A stretch of DNA of 64,000 nt from Bradyrhizobium niftali. GTDB lineage: Bacteria > Pseudomonadota > Alphaproteobacteria > Rhizobiales > Xanthobacteraceae. The stretch covers positions 806,001-870,000 of the forward strand of contig NZ_SPQT01000001.1 in the NCBI RefSeq assembly GCF_004571025.1, written 5' to 3'. Under the pieces are notes generated by a model. It was not told where the DNA came from. It saw only the letters and a program-made list of their open reading frames with translations, and searched no databases. Positions 44,388 through 53,136 of the stretch are shown in pieces. The stretch's first letter is position 1, and every line of letters begins with the position of its first letter. Both the position numbers and the translations under genes were made by a program.

Positions 44388-45327
44388 AGCGGATCCGCGG
44401 GTCGAGAAACGCATAGGCCATGTCGGCGAGCGTGTTGGTGACGGCATAGGTCGCGGCCATGATCAACGCGCCCGCCTGGATCGAGGGCAGGTCGCGCGTG
44501 GTGATGGCGACCATCAGCGCGCGCCCGATGCCGGGAATGGCGAAGATCTCCTCGATCACGATGATCCCGCCGAGCAAATAGCCGACGTCGAGCGCGATGA
44601 TGGTGACGACCGGCAACAGCGCGTTGCGCAGGGCGTGACGAAACACCACGGTGCGTTCCGGCAGGCCCTTCAGGCGCGCGGCCCGGATATAGTCCGATTT
44701 CAGCACGTCGAGCGTCTCGGAGCGCATCATGCGCATGACATGCGCGACGAGGATCAACGAGACAGTGAGCACCGGCAGCGCCAGATGACGGATGCCGTCG
44801 CCGAAATCCTCCAGTGGAGAGACGTAGCCGGTCGCCGGCAACCAATGCCATGTATCGGCCAGCAACAGGGCAAGTAGCGTCGCAGTGACGAATTCCGGCA
44901 GCGAGACCCCGAGATAGGCAATCAGGCTGACGCCCGTGTCGGTGAGCCTGCCTTGCCGCAGCGCCGCGACCACGCCGAGCGGCACGGCAATGGCCAGCGT
45001 GACCAGGATGGCTGATACGGCCAGCAGCAGCGAGCGCGACAGCGCCGCCAGCATTTCCGGGCCGACGGGCAGGCTCGTGCGCATCGAGATGCCGAAATCG
45101 CCGGTGAAGACGTGGCGGGCCCAGCGACCATATTGCAGCCAGGCTGGATCGCCGAGCCCCAGCCTTGTCCTGAGCGCGGCCAGCACTTCGGGCGTCGCGT
45201 TTTCCCCGAGCAGCGACTGGGCGGCGTCGGCCGGCAGGATCTGCGTGATGGCGAACACCAGCATCGAGACCACGATGACGGTGTAGACCATCAGCATCAA
45301 ACGGCGCGCAAACCAGGCCAGCGACAC
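44380..45327 (-). CDS. Peptide-type ABC transporter permease (DppB-like)
   Basis: 315 residues. Opening SLAWFARRLMLMVYTVIVVSMLVFAITQILPAD, GDFGISMRTSLPV, and the EAA loop YIRAARLKGLPERTVVFRHALRNALLPVVT are standard for DppB/GsiC. Pairs with the DppC-like permease. Confidence 0.93.
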   Translation of the reverse strand: MSLAWFARRLMLMVYTVIVVSMLVFAITQILPADAAQSLLGENATPEVLAALRTRLGLGDPAWLQYGRWARHVFTGDFGISMRTSLPVGPEMLAALSRSLLLAVSAILVTLAIAVPLGVVAALRQGRLTDTGVSLIAYLGVSLPEFVTATLLALLLADTWHWLPATGYVSPLEDFGDGIRHLALPVLTVSLILVAHVMRMMRSETLDVLKSDYIRAARLKGLPERTVVFRHALRNALLPVVTIIALDVGYLLGGIIVIEEIFAIPGIGRALMVAITTRDLPSIQAGALIMAATYAVTNTLADMAYAFLDPRIRYD

Positions 45328-45342
45328 CGAGCGCCTCCGGCG

Positions 45343-46890
45343 TCAGGCGCGCTTCGGCGCGCCGGCGCCGAGCGAGGCCATGTCGAGGCGGAACACCGAG
45401 CCGCGTGGATGGAGAGCGTATCCTTCGACGTAGGACCGTTGTGCCGCGAGCAGGTCGAAGAATGCCGAAATCACCGAGGGGACCTCGGCGTTCATCATGT
45501 CCTGAGCCTTGGCGTAGAGTGCCGTGCGTTTCGCTTCGTCGGTCTCGACGCGGGCTGCATTGATGACCGCGTCGAAGTCCGCGTTGTTCCAGTGGGTCTC
45601 GTTCCAGGCCGCGTCGGATGTGTAGAGCAGCTTGAAGACGGCGTCGGCGGTCGGCTGCATGTTGTAGAAGCCGACGTAGAAGTTGCCTTTCTTCCAGACC
45701 TGGTCGAGATAGGTGGCATGCGGCATGGTCTGCACGTTGATGCGGAAGCCCGCCGCGGCCGCCATCTCGCGAACGGCGACGCCGAGCTGCGTGCGGGTTG
45801 ACGGCCTGTCGGACGCGACCAGCGTCAAATCGATGCCGTTGGGATAGCCTGCGTCGGCCAGCAGCTTCTTCGCCGTGGCGATGTCGGGCTTCTTCAGCGG
45901 AATGTTCTTGTAGAAGTGGTAGGCGGAGCTCAACGGCGTGTCGTTGCCTGGCGTGCCGTAGCCGCCGGCGACGAAGCCGACGGTTGCCTCGCGATCCACC
46001 ACCAAGGCCAAGGCCTGGCGGACGCGCACGTCGTTGAACGGCTTCTGGTCGCATCCGAGGTTGATGTTCAGGAACTGGCCGGATGGGGTGCGCAGCGCCT
46101 TGACGCCATCGGCCTTGGCGAGGCGCTCATATTCGCCCGGCGCGGTCGTGAGCAACAGATCGATTTCACCGGAGATCATTGCGGACGCTTCGGCGGTGCG
46201 GTCCGGATAGACCAGCAGCTCGATCCGGTCGAGGTAGGGCCGCGCCGGATCATAATAAGCGGGGTTGCGTTCGACGACGATCCGGCGGTCGGGCTCGTAC
46301 GACGCCAGCTTGAATGGGCCGGTGCCGTTGGCGGTAGTCGAAAGGCTCGCGAGGTCGCCGGCGATGACCTTGGCCGGAACGATACGCGCGTTGAGATAGG
46401 TGAGTGCCACTGGCAGGTCGGCATAGGCGCCTGCGAGCGTGAACTTGACGGTCAGCGGATCGACCGCGGCGACCTCCTTGATCGGGCCGACATTGGTGCG
46501 GCCGGGGGAAGCGGTCTTCGGATCGAGGATCGCGTTGATGGTGGCTACGACGTCGTCGGCGGTCAGCGGCGAACCGTCATGAAACGTCACGCCCGGGCGC
46601 AGCTTGAAGGTCCACTCGGTCAGCGTCGCGTTGGGCTCCCAGGACATCGCGAGGTCCGGCTCGACTGTCATGTCCGGCTTCAGCCGGGTGAGGTTGGAGT
46701 AGAGCAGTTCGGTGACGAGATATTCCGGGTTCACGCGCGCCAGCATCGGATGGATGACCGATGCGGCCTGGTCGACCGACATCCGGAGCACGCCGCCGCG
46801 CTTCGGGGCTTCGGCGAGGGCGATCCTGGGCAGACCGGCGAGGCTGATCGCGGTTCCCGCAAGGAAAAGACGGCGCGTGACGGACAGCAT
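45343..46890 (-). CDS. Peptide-type ABC transporter substrate-binding protein
   Basis: 515-residue family-5 binding protein. Signal peptide with a twin-arginine-like motif (SVTRRLFLAGTAISLAG). Mature domain blocks: LTRLKPDMTVEPDLAMSWE, FKLRPGVTFHDGSPLTADDVV, and NGTGPFKLASYEPDRRIVVERN. Ligand could be a peptide, opine or other amide, given the flanking M20 enzymes. It is 15 bases before the permease genes. Confidence 0.93.
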   Translation of the reverse strand: MLSVTRRLFLAGTAISLAGLPRIALAEAPKRGGVLRMSVDQAASVIHPMLARVNPEYLVTELLYSNLTRLKPDMTVEPDLAMSWEPNATLTEWTFKLRPGVTFHDGSPLTADDVVATINAILDPKTASPGRTNVGPIKEVAAVDPLTVKFTLAGAYADLPVALTYLNARIVPAKVIAGDLASLSTTANGTGPFKLASYEPDRRIVVERNPAYYDPARPYLDRIELLVYPDRTAEASAMISGEIDLLLTTAPGEYERLAKADGVKALRTPSGQFLNINLGCDQKPFNDVRVRQALALVVDREATVGFVAGGYGTPGNDTPLSSAYHFYKNIPLKKPDIATAKKLLADAGYPNGIDLTLVASDRPSTRTQLGVAVREMAAAAGFRINVQTMPHATYLDQVWKKGNFYVGFYNMQPTADAVFKLLYTSDAAWNETHWNNADFDAVINAARVETDEAKRTALYAKAQDMMNAEVPSVISAFFDLLAAQRSYVEGYALHPRGSVFRLDMASLGAGAPKRA

Positions 46891-46908
46891 GGATGCGTGC
46901 TCCTTGAG

Positions 46909-48225
46909 CTAGCGGACGGCAGGTGTTTCGGGAGACAGATCGGAACGAAATTCGGCTGAAAGATAGGCAAGGACCGATTTCGCCAGCGCGACGATGTCGG
47001 CGCGCGTGGTAAATTCGCCGGGAGCGTGAATGCGGCTTTCCGGCCGGCCGAGGCCGGTCAACAGGATCTCCTGCATTCCGGTCCGTTGTACCCAGCCGAA
47101 ATCAGAACAGCCCGTCGCACCCCAGTTGGCGAAATCGTCCGGTGCGTATCCGAACCCGGCCGACAGCGCCTCCTGCCAGCGCGGCCAGTGCGGGCCTGTC
47201 GGATCGGATGTCGGCATGAGGTGGCCGGCGAGAACGACGTCGACGTCGGCCCCGGGAGCCGCCGCAAATATGGCGTTCTCGATTGTGGCACGCGCGGCCT
47301 GAAAGTCTTCTTCAGGAGCATAGCGCCGACAGACGAGAATTTCAAAGAGCGATGGAGTCTGGCCGCCGCATTGGCCGCCATGGGCTGCGGAAATATCAAG
47401 CTGGGCTGCGAGCGGATGCGTCGCATGCGGCGGCGCGGGCAGGGCGGACGTCCGCGCGGCGATATCTGGTTTCAATGCTGCGAGCGCATTGAGGATCGGC
47501 AGTGCGACCTCGATGGCGTTGGCGTTTGAACCGGCGGCTCTGGCTTGGCTTGCGTGAACCGTCTTGCCGCGCACGCGCACCAGCAGCGTGAAGAGACCAA
47601 AGCAGCCGGCCCAGATGCGCGGCGCTGCGGCACCGTTGAAGTTCAGAATGTGGCCTTCGAGCAAACCCTGCTCCGCCAGATAACGCACGCCGGGATAGAG
47701 TCCGGCTTCTTCGTCGGTGCAAAGCAGCAGCATCGGGTCGTAGCCGAGTGGAACACCGATCGTGTCGGCGGCGCGCAGCGCGAGCAGCACGGCCGCGATG
47801 GTGCCTTTCATGTCGGCGGCGCCGAGGCCGATCAGGCGATCGTCGTCGCGCGTCAACTGGAACGGATCGGTGGTCCACCCGGGCGCTGCCGGTACGGTGT
47901 CGACGTGAAAATACAGCCCGAGCACCGGTTTGTCCGAGCGGCGGCGCGCGATGAGATTGGTTCTGCGCCCTTGCGCCGGGCCGCCCGCCACCCACCACAA
48001 ATGCTCGGGGACTTCGACGCGTTGGCAGTCCAGGCCGAGTGTTGCAACGGCGATCTCCATCAATCCGGCAAACGCTTCATATCCCGCGCCGGGCGGGAAA
48101 CTCGTGTCGATCGCCACCATCCGAGCAAGATCGTCGATCGCACGCTCGACCGTGCGCTCGATTTCGGCGAAACCGTCGGTCAGCGTCGGGCTGGCCTGTC
48201 CAGGGCCTTGCGGTGGAGAAAACAT
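46909..48225 (-). CDS. M20-family peptidase (ArgE/DapE-like)
   Basis: 438 residues with an intact binuclear zinc site: FHVDTVPAAPGW, LGAADMKGTIAAVLLAL (bridging Asp), CTDEEAGLYPG (catalytic Glu pair). ATG at 48225 chosen; the upstream extension to 48321 overlaps the divergent regulator promoter. Heads the reverse-strand peptide uptake and hydrolysis operon, 18 bases before the binding protein. Confidence 0.9.
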   Translation of the reverse strand: MFSPPQGPGQASPTLTDGFAEIERTVERAIDDLARMVAIDTSFPPGAGYEAFAGLMEIAVATLGLDCQRVEVPEHLWWVAGGPAQGRRTNLIARRRSDKPVLGLYFHVDTVPAAPGWTTDPFQLTRDDDRLIGLGAADMKGTIAAVLLALRAADTIGVPLGYDPMLLLCTDEEAGLYPGVRYLAEQGLLEGHILNFNGAAAPRIWAGCFGLFTLLVRVRGKTVHASQARAAGSNANAIEVALPILNALAALKPDIAARTSALPAPPHATHPLAAQLDISAAHGGQCGGQTPSLFEILVCRRYAPEEDFQAARATIENAIFAAAPGADVDVVLAGHLMPTSDPTGPHWPRWQEALSAGFGYAPDDFANWGATGCSDFGWVQRTGMQEILLTGLGRPESRIHAPGEFTTRADIVALAKSVLAYLSAEFRSDLSPETPAVR

Positions 48226-48237
48226 TTGCGGCGGCTC

Positions 48238-48260
48238 ATTTCTATATTCTATAAAGAAAT
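48238..48260. promoter_or_regulatory. AT-rich divergent promoter and possible GntR operator
   Basis: The 35-bp gap between the M20 gene and the regulator contains ATTTCT and AGAAAT as inverted 6-bp arms plus a direct repeat CTATA. -10-like TATA elements face both ways. Suggests shared, autoregulated divergent promoters. Confidence 0.4.
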
Positions 48261-49064
48261 ATGCAAAGCCGATTGCTGTCAATTCCGAAGAATGAGGCAG
48301 GCGTGACCGGTAAACAGGCAAAAGCAGCGGCGAGCGACCAATCCAGCCTACCGGTTCCGTTGTACGAGCACGTCAAGCGGCAGATCGCCGAGGCGATCCT
48401 GGTGGGCGAACTGTCGCCGGGCACGGTGCTTCCCGGTGAAGTTGCACTTGCCGCGCGATACGGGGTTGCAGTCGGCACCATCCGCCGGGCGCTCGCGGAC
48501 CTGACGGCCGACGGCATGCTGGTTCGCCGGCGCAAGACCGGGACGGTCGTGACCGGCCGCGCGCCACAACATAGTCTGCGCTTTTTCTTCCAGTATTTCC
48601 GACTTCATGGAGAAGACGGCGGGCTCCAGCGCTCCGTGCCCGAAGTCTTGTCCGTGATGTTGCGGCCGGCCGATGCAGAGGAGGCCATCCTCTTCACGGA
48701 AGTCGTTGGTGAGCCGCTGCTCTGTCTTCATCGCGTCCGACGTGTTGGCCGCGTGCCGGTGATGCATTCGCGAATACGGATCGTTGCGCGCCGAGTGCCC
48801 GATTTCCCACATGCGCCGGCAAGCGTGCCGGCGCTGCTCTACCTCCATCTGCTCGACGCCTATGGCATTCGCATCGCGGCGATACGCGAGAAGCTCATGG
48901 CAGAGCTCGCCGACAAGGAGGATCGGCGTCTACTTGCGCTGGCTTCGCCGAACGCCGTTCTGGTGATCCGCGAGGAAGCGTACGATCAAGCCGGTGCGCT
49001 TGCGATCCTGAGCGAGCACCGCGCCACGACTGCGCATCATCACTACGTGAACGAGATCCGCTAA
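48261..49064 (+). CDS. GntR-family transcriptional regulator (HutC/FarR type)
   Basis: 267 residues. Winged HTH at about 32-100 (PLYEHVKRQIAEAILVGELSPGTVLP-type start, AVGTIRRALADLTADGMLVRRR) followed by a UTRA-type effector domain (LRFFFQYFRLHG...YDQAGALAI). The ATG at 48261 has no good Shine-Dalgarno and sits against the putative operator; a GTG at 48303 (VTGKQAKAAA) is an alternative start. Divergent from the peptide transporter operon, its likely target. Confidence 0.9.
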   Translation: MQSRLLSIPKNEAGVTGKQAKAAASDQSSLPVPLYEHVKRQIAEAILVGELSPGTVLPGEVALAARYGVAVGTIRRALADLTADGMLVRRRKTGTVVTGRAPQHSLRFFFQYFRLHGEDGGLQRSVPEVLSVMLRPADAEEAILFTEVVGEPLLCLHRVRRVGRVPVMHSRIRIVARRVPDFPHAPASVPALLYLHLLDAYGIRIAAIREKLMAELADKEDRRLLALASPNAVLVIREEAYDQAGALAILSEHRATTAHHHYVNEIR

Positions 49065-49604
49065 TCTGTTTCGAGCGGTTGCTACGCGGGCGGCAGATTT
49101 GACACGGCCGCCCTGCTGAGATCATCAAGCAATCCGCGCGACGTTCCGCCGGGTCTGTCGAACATCGAGCGCAGAAGCCGATCACCGATGCGGGTTGTGA
49201 CGCACGGACTAGAGATAGCATCCGCTTGTGCCAATCAGATCTCAAATGTTAATTCGCAGCGAATGTCGGTATCGGTGGTTGTGTCTCCCCGAGCTGAACC
49301 AATTTGCCGTTTTCTCTCGCCGCTCGAACGCGAGCGTTTATTTGACTTTCTCCGACGACGCTTCCTTACGTTAGCTCGAATTGGCCCATGATGGATTGGA
49401 GCGAGAACTCTGGAGTTTTAATCGGTTAAGAGGCGGCGTATGCACGACGTGTGCACCGGGAGATCAAGAAAAATCTTCCGACATCCAACGTGAGCGAATT
49501 TTCCGAAGTGGTCGGGGCGGTCGCGGGGCGCCGCTTCGTCGGCCACGCATTCGCGCAGCTACACCTACGGCTTGTTCGATCAGTGATGCAGCGTCCTGGG
49601 ATCG
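49065..49604. other. Non-coding region with dispersed repeat copy 4
   Basis: No supported gene. The reverse strand from about 49225 down to 49092 reads as a short open tail (RIGDRLLRSMFDRPGG then a stop at LPPA) that may be a gene remnant of unknown family. Repeat copy 4 follows. Confidence 0.45.
49371..49511 (+). repeat. Dispersed ~140-bp repeat, copy 4
   Basis: TTAGCTCGAATTGGCCCATG, GATGGATTGGAGCGAGA, ACGACGTGTGCACCGGGAGA, CATCCAACGTGAGCGA and CCGAAGTGG align along the whole length with copy 3. Located just before the tRNA-Lys fragment. Confidence 0.87.
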
Positions 49605-49659
49605 GAGCAGCTGACTCTTAATCAGCGGGTCCCAGGTTCGAGCCCTGGTGCGCCCACCA
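49605..49659 (+). tRNA. 3' fragment of tRNA-Lys(CUU), probable integration (att) site
   Basis: The anticodon arm GCTGACTCTTAATCAGC (anticodon CTT), T-arm CCAGGTTCGAGCCCTGG and acceptor end TGCGCCCACCA are perfect, but the 5' acceptor strand and D-arm that should precede them are absent. Such a 3' tRNA piece next to a tyrosine recombinase gene is the usual footprint of a genomic island that integrated into the tRNA 3' end. Not a functional tRNA gene. Confidence 0.88.
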
Positions 49660-49720
49660 AATAAATCAAACACTTAGCGGTTTGATCAAGCGGCAAAACC
49701 AGCGCCGTTTACACCACCGT

Positions 49721-50773
49721 TTACAGTTTTGTTCTCGCTTCGAGCTTCAGCACCGCTGCTTCTGCGAGCTGAATGTCGCGACCGAGATAGTGTGCATCGA
49801 GAATAGCCTCGACGTCCTTCAACGAGTGTCCTGTGACGGCCGCGATCTGCGGCACGCTGGCGCCTGCGATCGCAAGCCGAACCACCGCTGTGCCTCGTAG
49901 GTCATGAAAGGTCAGGCCGTCGATGCCAGCGCGCTCGCAAGCCTTTCCCCAAGACGTCCGAAAGCCATCGGAGGTCCAGGGGCGGCCCAGTGTGTTCGTC
50001 AGGATAAGCGGGCCCTGGCGGCTCGTCGCATCAAGCAGGGCCCGCAGAGGCGCGCCAGCGGGCATTGCAACCCTGCGACCACCTTTCGATTGGCGAAGAC
50101 GAATGTAAGGGCTCTCGTAGGCCGACCAGGGGAGGCGCAAAAGGTCCCCCTGCCGTTGCCCGCTCCATAGAGCCAAGATCAGCGCCAGCTGGATCTCGCT
50201 GGAGGCGACCGCTAGGACCGCGGCGATGTCTTGCTCCGTCCAGATCTTATCCTTGCGGTCTGCTACGTAGAGGCGGCCGCCGCGTTCGCATGGGTTGGTC
50301 GCGATGATGCCGCGGTCCTTCGCGAACGACATGACACGCGCCAGCGTCGTCCAGGCGTAGTCGGCCTTACGTGGCGTCTCAGCGAACGAGTCGCGCCAGG
50401 TCTTGAATTCACCACGCACGCGGCGGTCGGCCAGAGCTGCCACCGGTAGGTCGCCAAACGCGTCTTCGATCAGCTTAATATAGGCGAGGTACGCGCGGCG
50501 CGTCGAGGCCGCTAGGCCAGTGAATTCTGGTGCGGCCTTGTACTGCGCGATGATCGTCATGAACGTGCCTGCGCGTGGTTGGCGAAGGCTTGTGTGCGCG
50601 TCGTGATACTCTCGAACGAACTCGGGGGTATTCGTCCAGCCAAATGCCTCCTGAAGCGTCAGATGTAGCCGATCAAGGCGCAGAGTGACGGGTACGACAA
50701 GGCGACGCATCACCTCTGGTTTCACGTCCTTGAGGGTCACCTTGATCCGGACCGCGGTCGTGTTCAGGCTCAT
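49721..50773 (-). CDS. Tyrosine-family site-specific integrase, chimeric N-terminus
   Basis: 350 residues. From about residue 50 on it is a phage-type integrase: SAM-like core-binding domain (AASTRRAYLAYIKLIEDAFG), then catalytic residues in WSGQRQGDLLRL (Arg), SKGGRRV (Lys), FHDLRGTA (His-x-x-Arg), TGHS (His) and HYLGRD (Tyr). The first ~48 residues instead resemble plasmid pRiA4b ORF-3-like proteins (RIKVTLKDVKPEVMRRLVV, LQEAFGW), and the ATG overlaps the IS66 transposase stop. The native integrase start seems to have been replaced by an IS66 passenger-gene fragment. Activity uncertain. Confidence 0.85.
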   Translation of the reverse strand: MSLNTTAVRIKVTLKDVKPEVMRRLVVPVTLRLDRLHLTLQEAFGWTNTPEFVREYHDAHTSLRQPRAGTFMTIIAQYKAAPEFTGLAASTRRAYLAYIKLIEDAFGDLPVAALADRRVRGEFKTWRDSFAETPRKADYAWTTLARVMSFAKDRGIIATNPCERGGRLYVADRKDKIWTEQDIAAVLAVASSEIQLALILALWSGQRQGDLLRLPWSAYESPYIRLRQSKGGRRVAMPAGAPLRALLDATSRQGPLILTNTLGRPWTSDGFRTSWGKACERAGIDGLTFHDLRGTAVVRLAIAGASVPQIAAVTGHSLKDVEAILDAHYLGRDIQLAEAAVLKLEARTKL

Positions 50774-52336
50774 GCCGCCAGCCTCGGATCGTGTGCATGC
50801 ATCGTGTAGATCGACGCCCAAGGGAGCAGTTCGTCCAGTCGCGCCGCAGGCCAACCATTGACGAGCTTGGCGAGAACATCAGCGAGCCAGTGCTCGGCAC
50901 TGACGCCATTGAGCTTACAGGTCTCGATTAACGAAGCCAGAACTGCCCAATTCTCGGCGCCATCGTCGCAACCGGCAAAAAGGGAGTTCTTGGCGTTGAG
51001 CTTGATCGGCCGCATCGCACGCTCGACAGCATTCGTGTCCATCTCGATGCGCCCGTCATCAAGGTAGAGCGTCAGGCCGTCCCGATGACGCAGCGCGTAA
51101 CGCAAGGTCTTCGCCGTGTCGCTCTTTTGTGCAAGGTAATCAAGCTTGGCCTCAAACCACTGCTTCAAGGCTGTAGCCAGAGGTCGGGCATGCGCCTGCC
51201 TGCCAGCACGGCGCTCGGCATCCGATCGGCCGCGGAGCGCTTTCTTGACCGCGTAAAGTTGGGCGATGCGCTCAAGAGCCTCGCGGGCAACCGGAGCTGG
51301 CGCCGGAGCAGCCTCGCGCTCGATCTTCACAAACTGGCGCCTCAGATGCGACCAGCAGAAGGCGAGCGTCCCGGACAAGGCGTCCGCACGCGTCTCTCGG
51401 GTCATGGTCTTGTAAGCCTGATAGCCGTCGCAGTGGATGATGCCGCGATAGCCCTCGAGCAGCCTCAAGCCATGAACGGCCCCACGGCCCGGTGCATAGG
51501 CGTAAACCACGCCAGGTGGGTCAGGTCCGGCCCAGGGCCTGTCATCGCGTGACAGCGCCCAGAAGTAGCCGGTTTTGGTCCTGCCGCGCCCCGGATCCAG
51601 CACCGGCGCCGGGGTCTCATCGACACAGAGCTTCGAAGAGGCGAGCAGAAGCTGGCGCACACGATGCCAAAAGGGCTTCAATTCCTGGGCGGCGTAGCCG
51701 ACCCAGAAGGCGAGCGTGGAACGGTCGATGGCGATACCGTGGGTCGCCAGCATCTGCGCCTGACGATAGAGCGGCAAATGCCAATGATACTTGGCGTCAA
51801 TTACATGCGCGACGAGACGCTCGGTCGGCAATCCCCCCTTGATCAATCGCTCGGGCGCAGCATGCTGGAGGACGACGCCGTGACAGGCGCGGCAGGCTAG
51901 TTTGGGGCGGCGGGTGACGATGACGCGATACTGCGCCGGTACGACGTCCAGCCTCTGGCTCTCATCGTGACCGATCTCAGAAAGGACGCCTGCGCAGCAC
52001 GGGCAGCAGGTTGCAGCGGGCATCAGGGTCTCGATGATGCGCGGCAAATGCTCCGGCAGCTGACCACGGTTGGCTTTGCGCTCGGCCGTCCTCTTCTCGC
52101 AGGTTCTGGGATTGGCGCGATCCTCGGCTGCTTCGAGGGCCGCGACGGCCTCTTCCGATGTCCTCCAGAACAAGCTGCAGCTGATCAGCGTCCAGCTTTT
52201 CCGAGGATCGACCAAACTGCGCATCCTTCGCAAGGTTGAGCAACCGCTCGAGCCTGGCGCAGCGATCCAGCAGAGCCGCGGCAAAGACACGCAACTCGGC
52301 CGGATCGCTCGGCAGCTCATCAGGCAAATCACTCAT
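50770..52336 (-). pseudogene. tnpC: IS66 transposase TnpC, single frameshift
   Basis: Starts MSDLPDELPSDPAELRVF and runs in one frame to LQLVLEDI (near 52158). The rest (EEAVAALEAAEDRANP, CPCCAG, HCDGYQAY, DTNAVERAMRPIKLNAKN, ending MHAHDPRLAA) is in another frame; one extra G in a GAGGACATCGGAAGAGG context explains it. The remaining DDE core is full length. A different IS66 subgroup from the element at 7.5 kb. Its stop overlaps the start of the chimeric integrase. Confidence 0.88.
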
Positions 52337-52387
52337 TGGCCCGAGTCTGCCATGCTTCGCGCATCGATGCAGCGAAGATTTTATGTC

Positions 52388-52743
52388 CTACAAAACTGCT
52401 TTCGGCTGCGGGATTCGAGGCGCGTGCATCCGCGTCCAATCCATGCCGGCCAGAAGCGCGGACAGCTGGGCGGCATTCATCCGCATCACACCGGCCACGA
52501 TGGGAGGCCATTTGAAGCCGCTGCCATCGAGCCGCTTCCAATACATCACAAGGCCGCTGCCATCCCAGACGACTATCTTCACCCGATCAGCGCGCTTCGC
52601 ACGGAACACCACCGCCACGCCCTTCATCGGATCATGGCCCAGCGTCTCCTGCGCCATCAGCGCCCCAAGCCCTCCGCACCTTTTCTGAAGTCCACAGGTT
52701 GCGTCGCCACGTAAATCGTAAGGCTCGTGGGCGGCGTCAGCAT
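52388..52743 (-). pseudogene. tnpB: IS66 TnpB, frameshifted
   Basis: Begins MLTPPTSLTIYVATQPVDFRK, the family start, then shifts frame near 52680 and continues LGALMAQETLGHDPMKGVAV, VVWDGSGLVMYWKRLDG to MDWTRMHAPRIPQPKAVL. A one-base loss in a G-rich run would account for it. Confidence 0.82.
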
Positions 52744-52935
52744 GAACGTGTCCGTCGAAGCGCCAAGAACACATCACTCAACACAGCAAGGCCAGGCGTC
52801 CCTCGCACCTCCACTCGTGCCCCCTGGAGTTCAACCGTCACAATGGCTGCTTCCGGCGACCCGGCAGGCTCTGCGAACGCCGGTAGCGCCGATTCCGACA
52901 GCACCGGCACAGGACGCGCAACTTTGGCGGCTCAT
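52737..52935 (-). pseudogene. tnpA: IS66 TnpA remnant (C-terminal part)
   Basis: The reverse-strand frame ending at 52737 reads LPAFAEPAGSPEAAIVTVEL and RVEVRGTPGLAVLSDVFLAL, like the C-terminal third of IS66 Orf1 proteins. The stop is close to the tnpB start, as normal. An in-frame TGA near 52935 cuts it off and the HTH part is not recognisable upstream. Confidence 0.65.
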
Positions 52936-53136
52936 CGGACAGGGCAGGGTCCTTAAGGCAGCGCCGGCCAGGATTGGCAATCCGCCAGCCGCGTCGGGCA
53001 CTCAAACTGCGTTCGCGCGTCGACAGCTGCAAGTGTGAAGCAGTTCACATGACCATTGCCCGGACTGCGATTACGATTGCAAGGGTATAACGTATCGCCC
53101 CGGCGGAATTGTGAAGTAAGTCTTTGGGGGCTGTCG

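Larger units (their letters stand above)
50629..53035 (-). mobile_element. Decayed IS66-family element next to the island integrase
   Basis: tnpA remnant, frameshifted tnpB, frameshifted tnpC and a fragment of a pRiA4b ORF-3-like passenger gene, all on the reverse strand. The passenger gene breaks off inside the integrase gene at about 50.63 kb, so that end of the element is lost; no terminal repeats or target duplication were found. The right limit is approximate. Confidence 0.75.

Noticed and set aside
16133..49511. The four ~140-bp repeats as a CRISPR array
   Set aside because: Copies are 10-12 kb apart and too long; no spacer-repeat pattern.
49561..49659. A complete tRNA-Lys gene
   Set aside because: No 5' acceptor strand complementary to TGCGCCC and no D-arm at the required distance; only the 3' portion is present.
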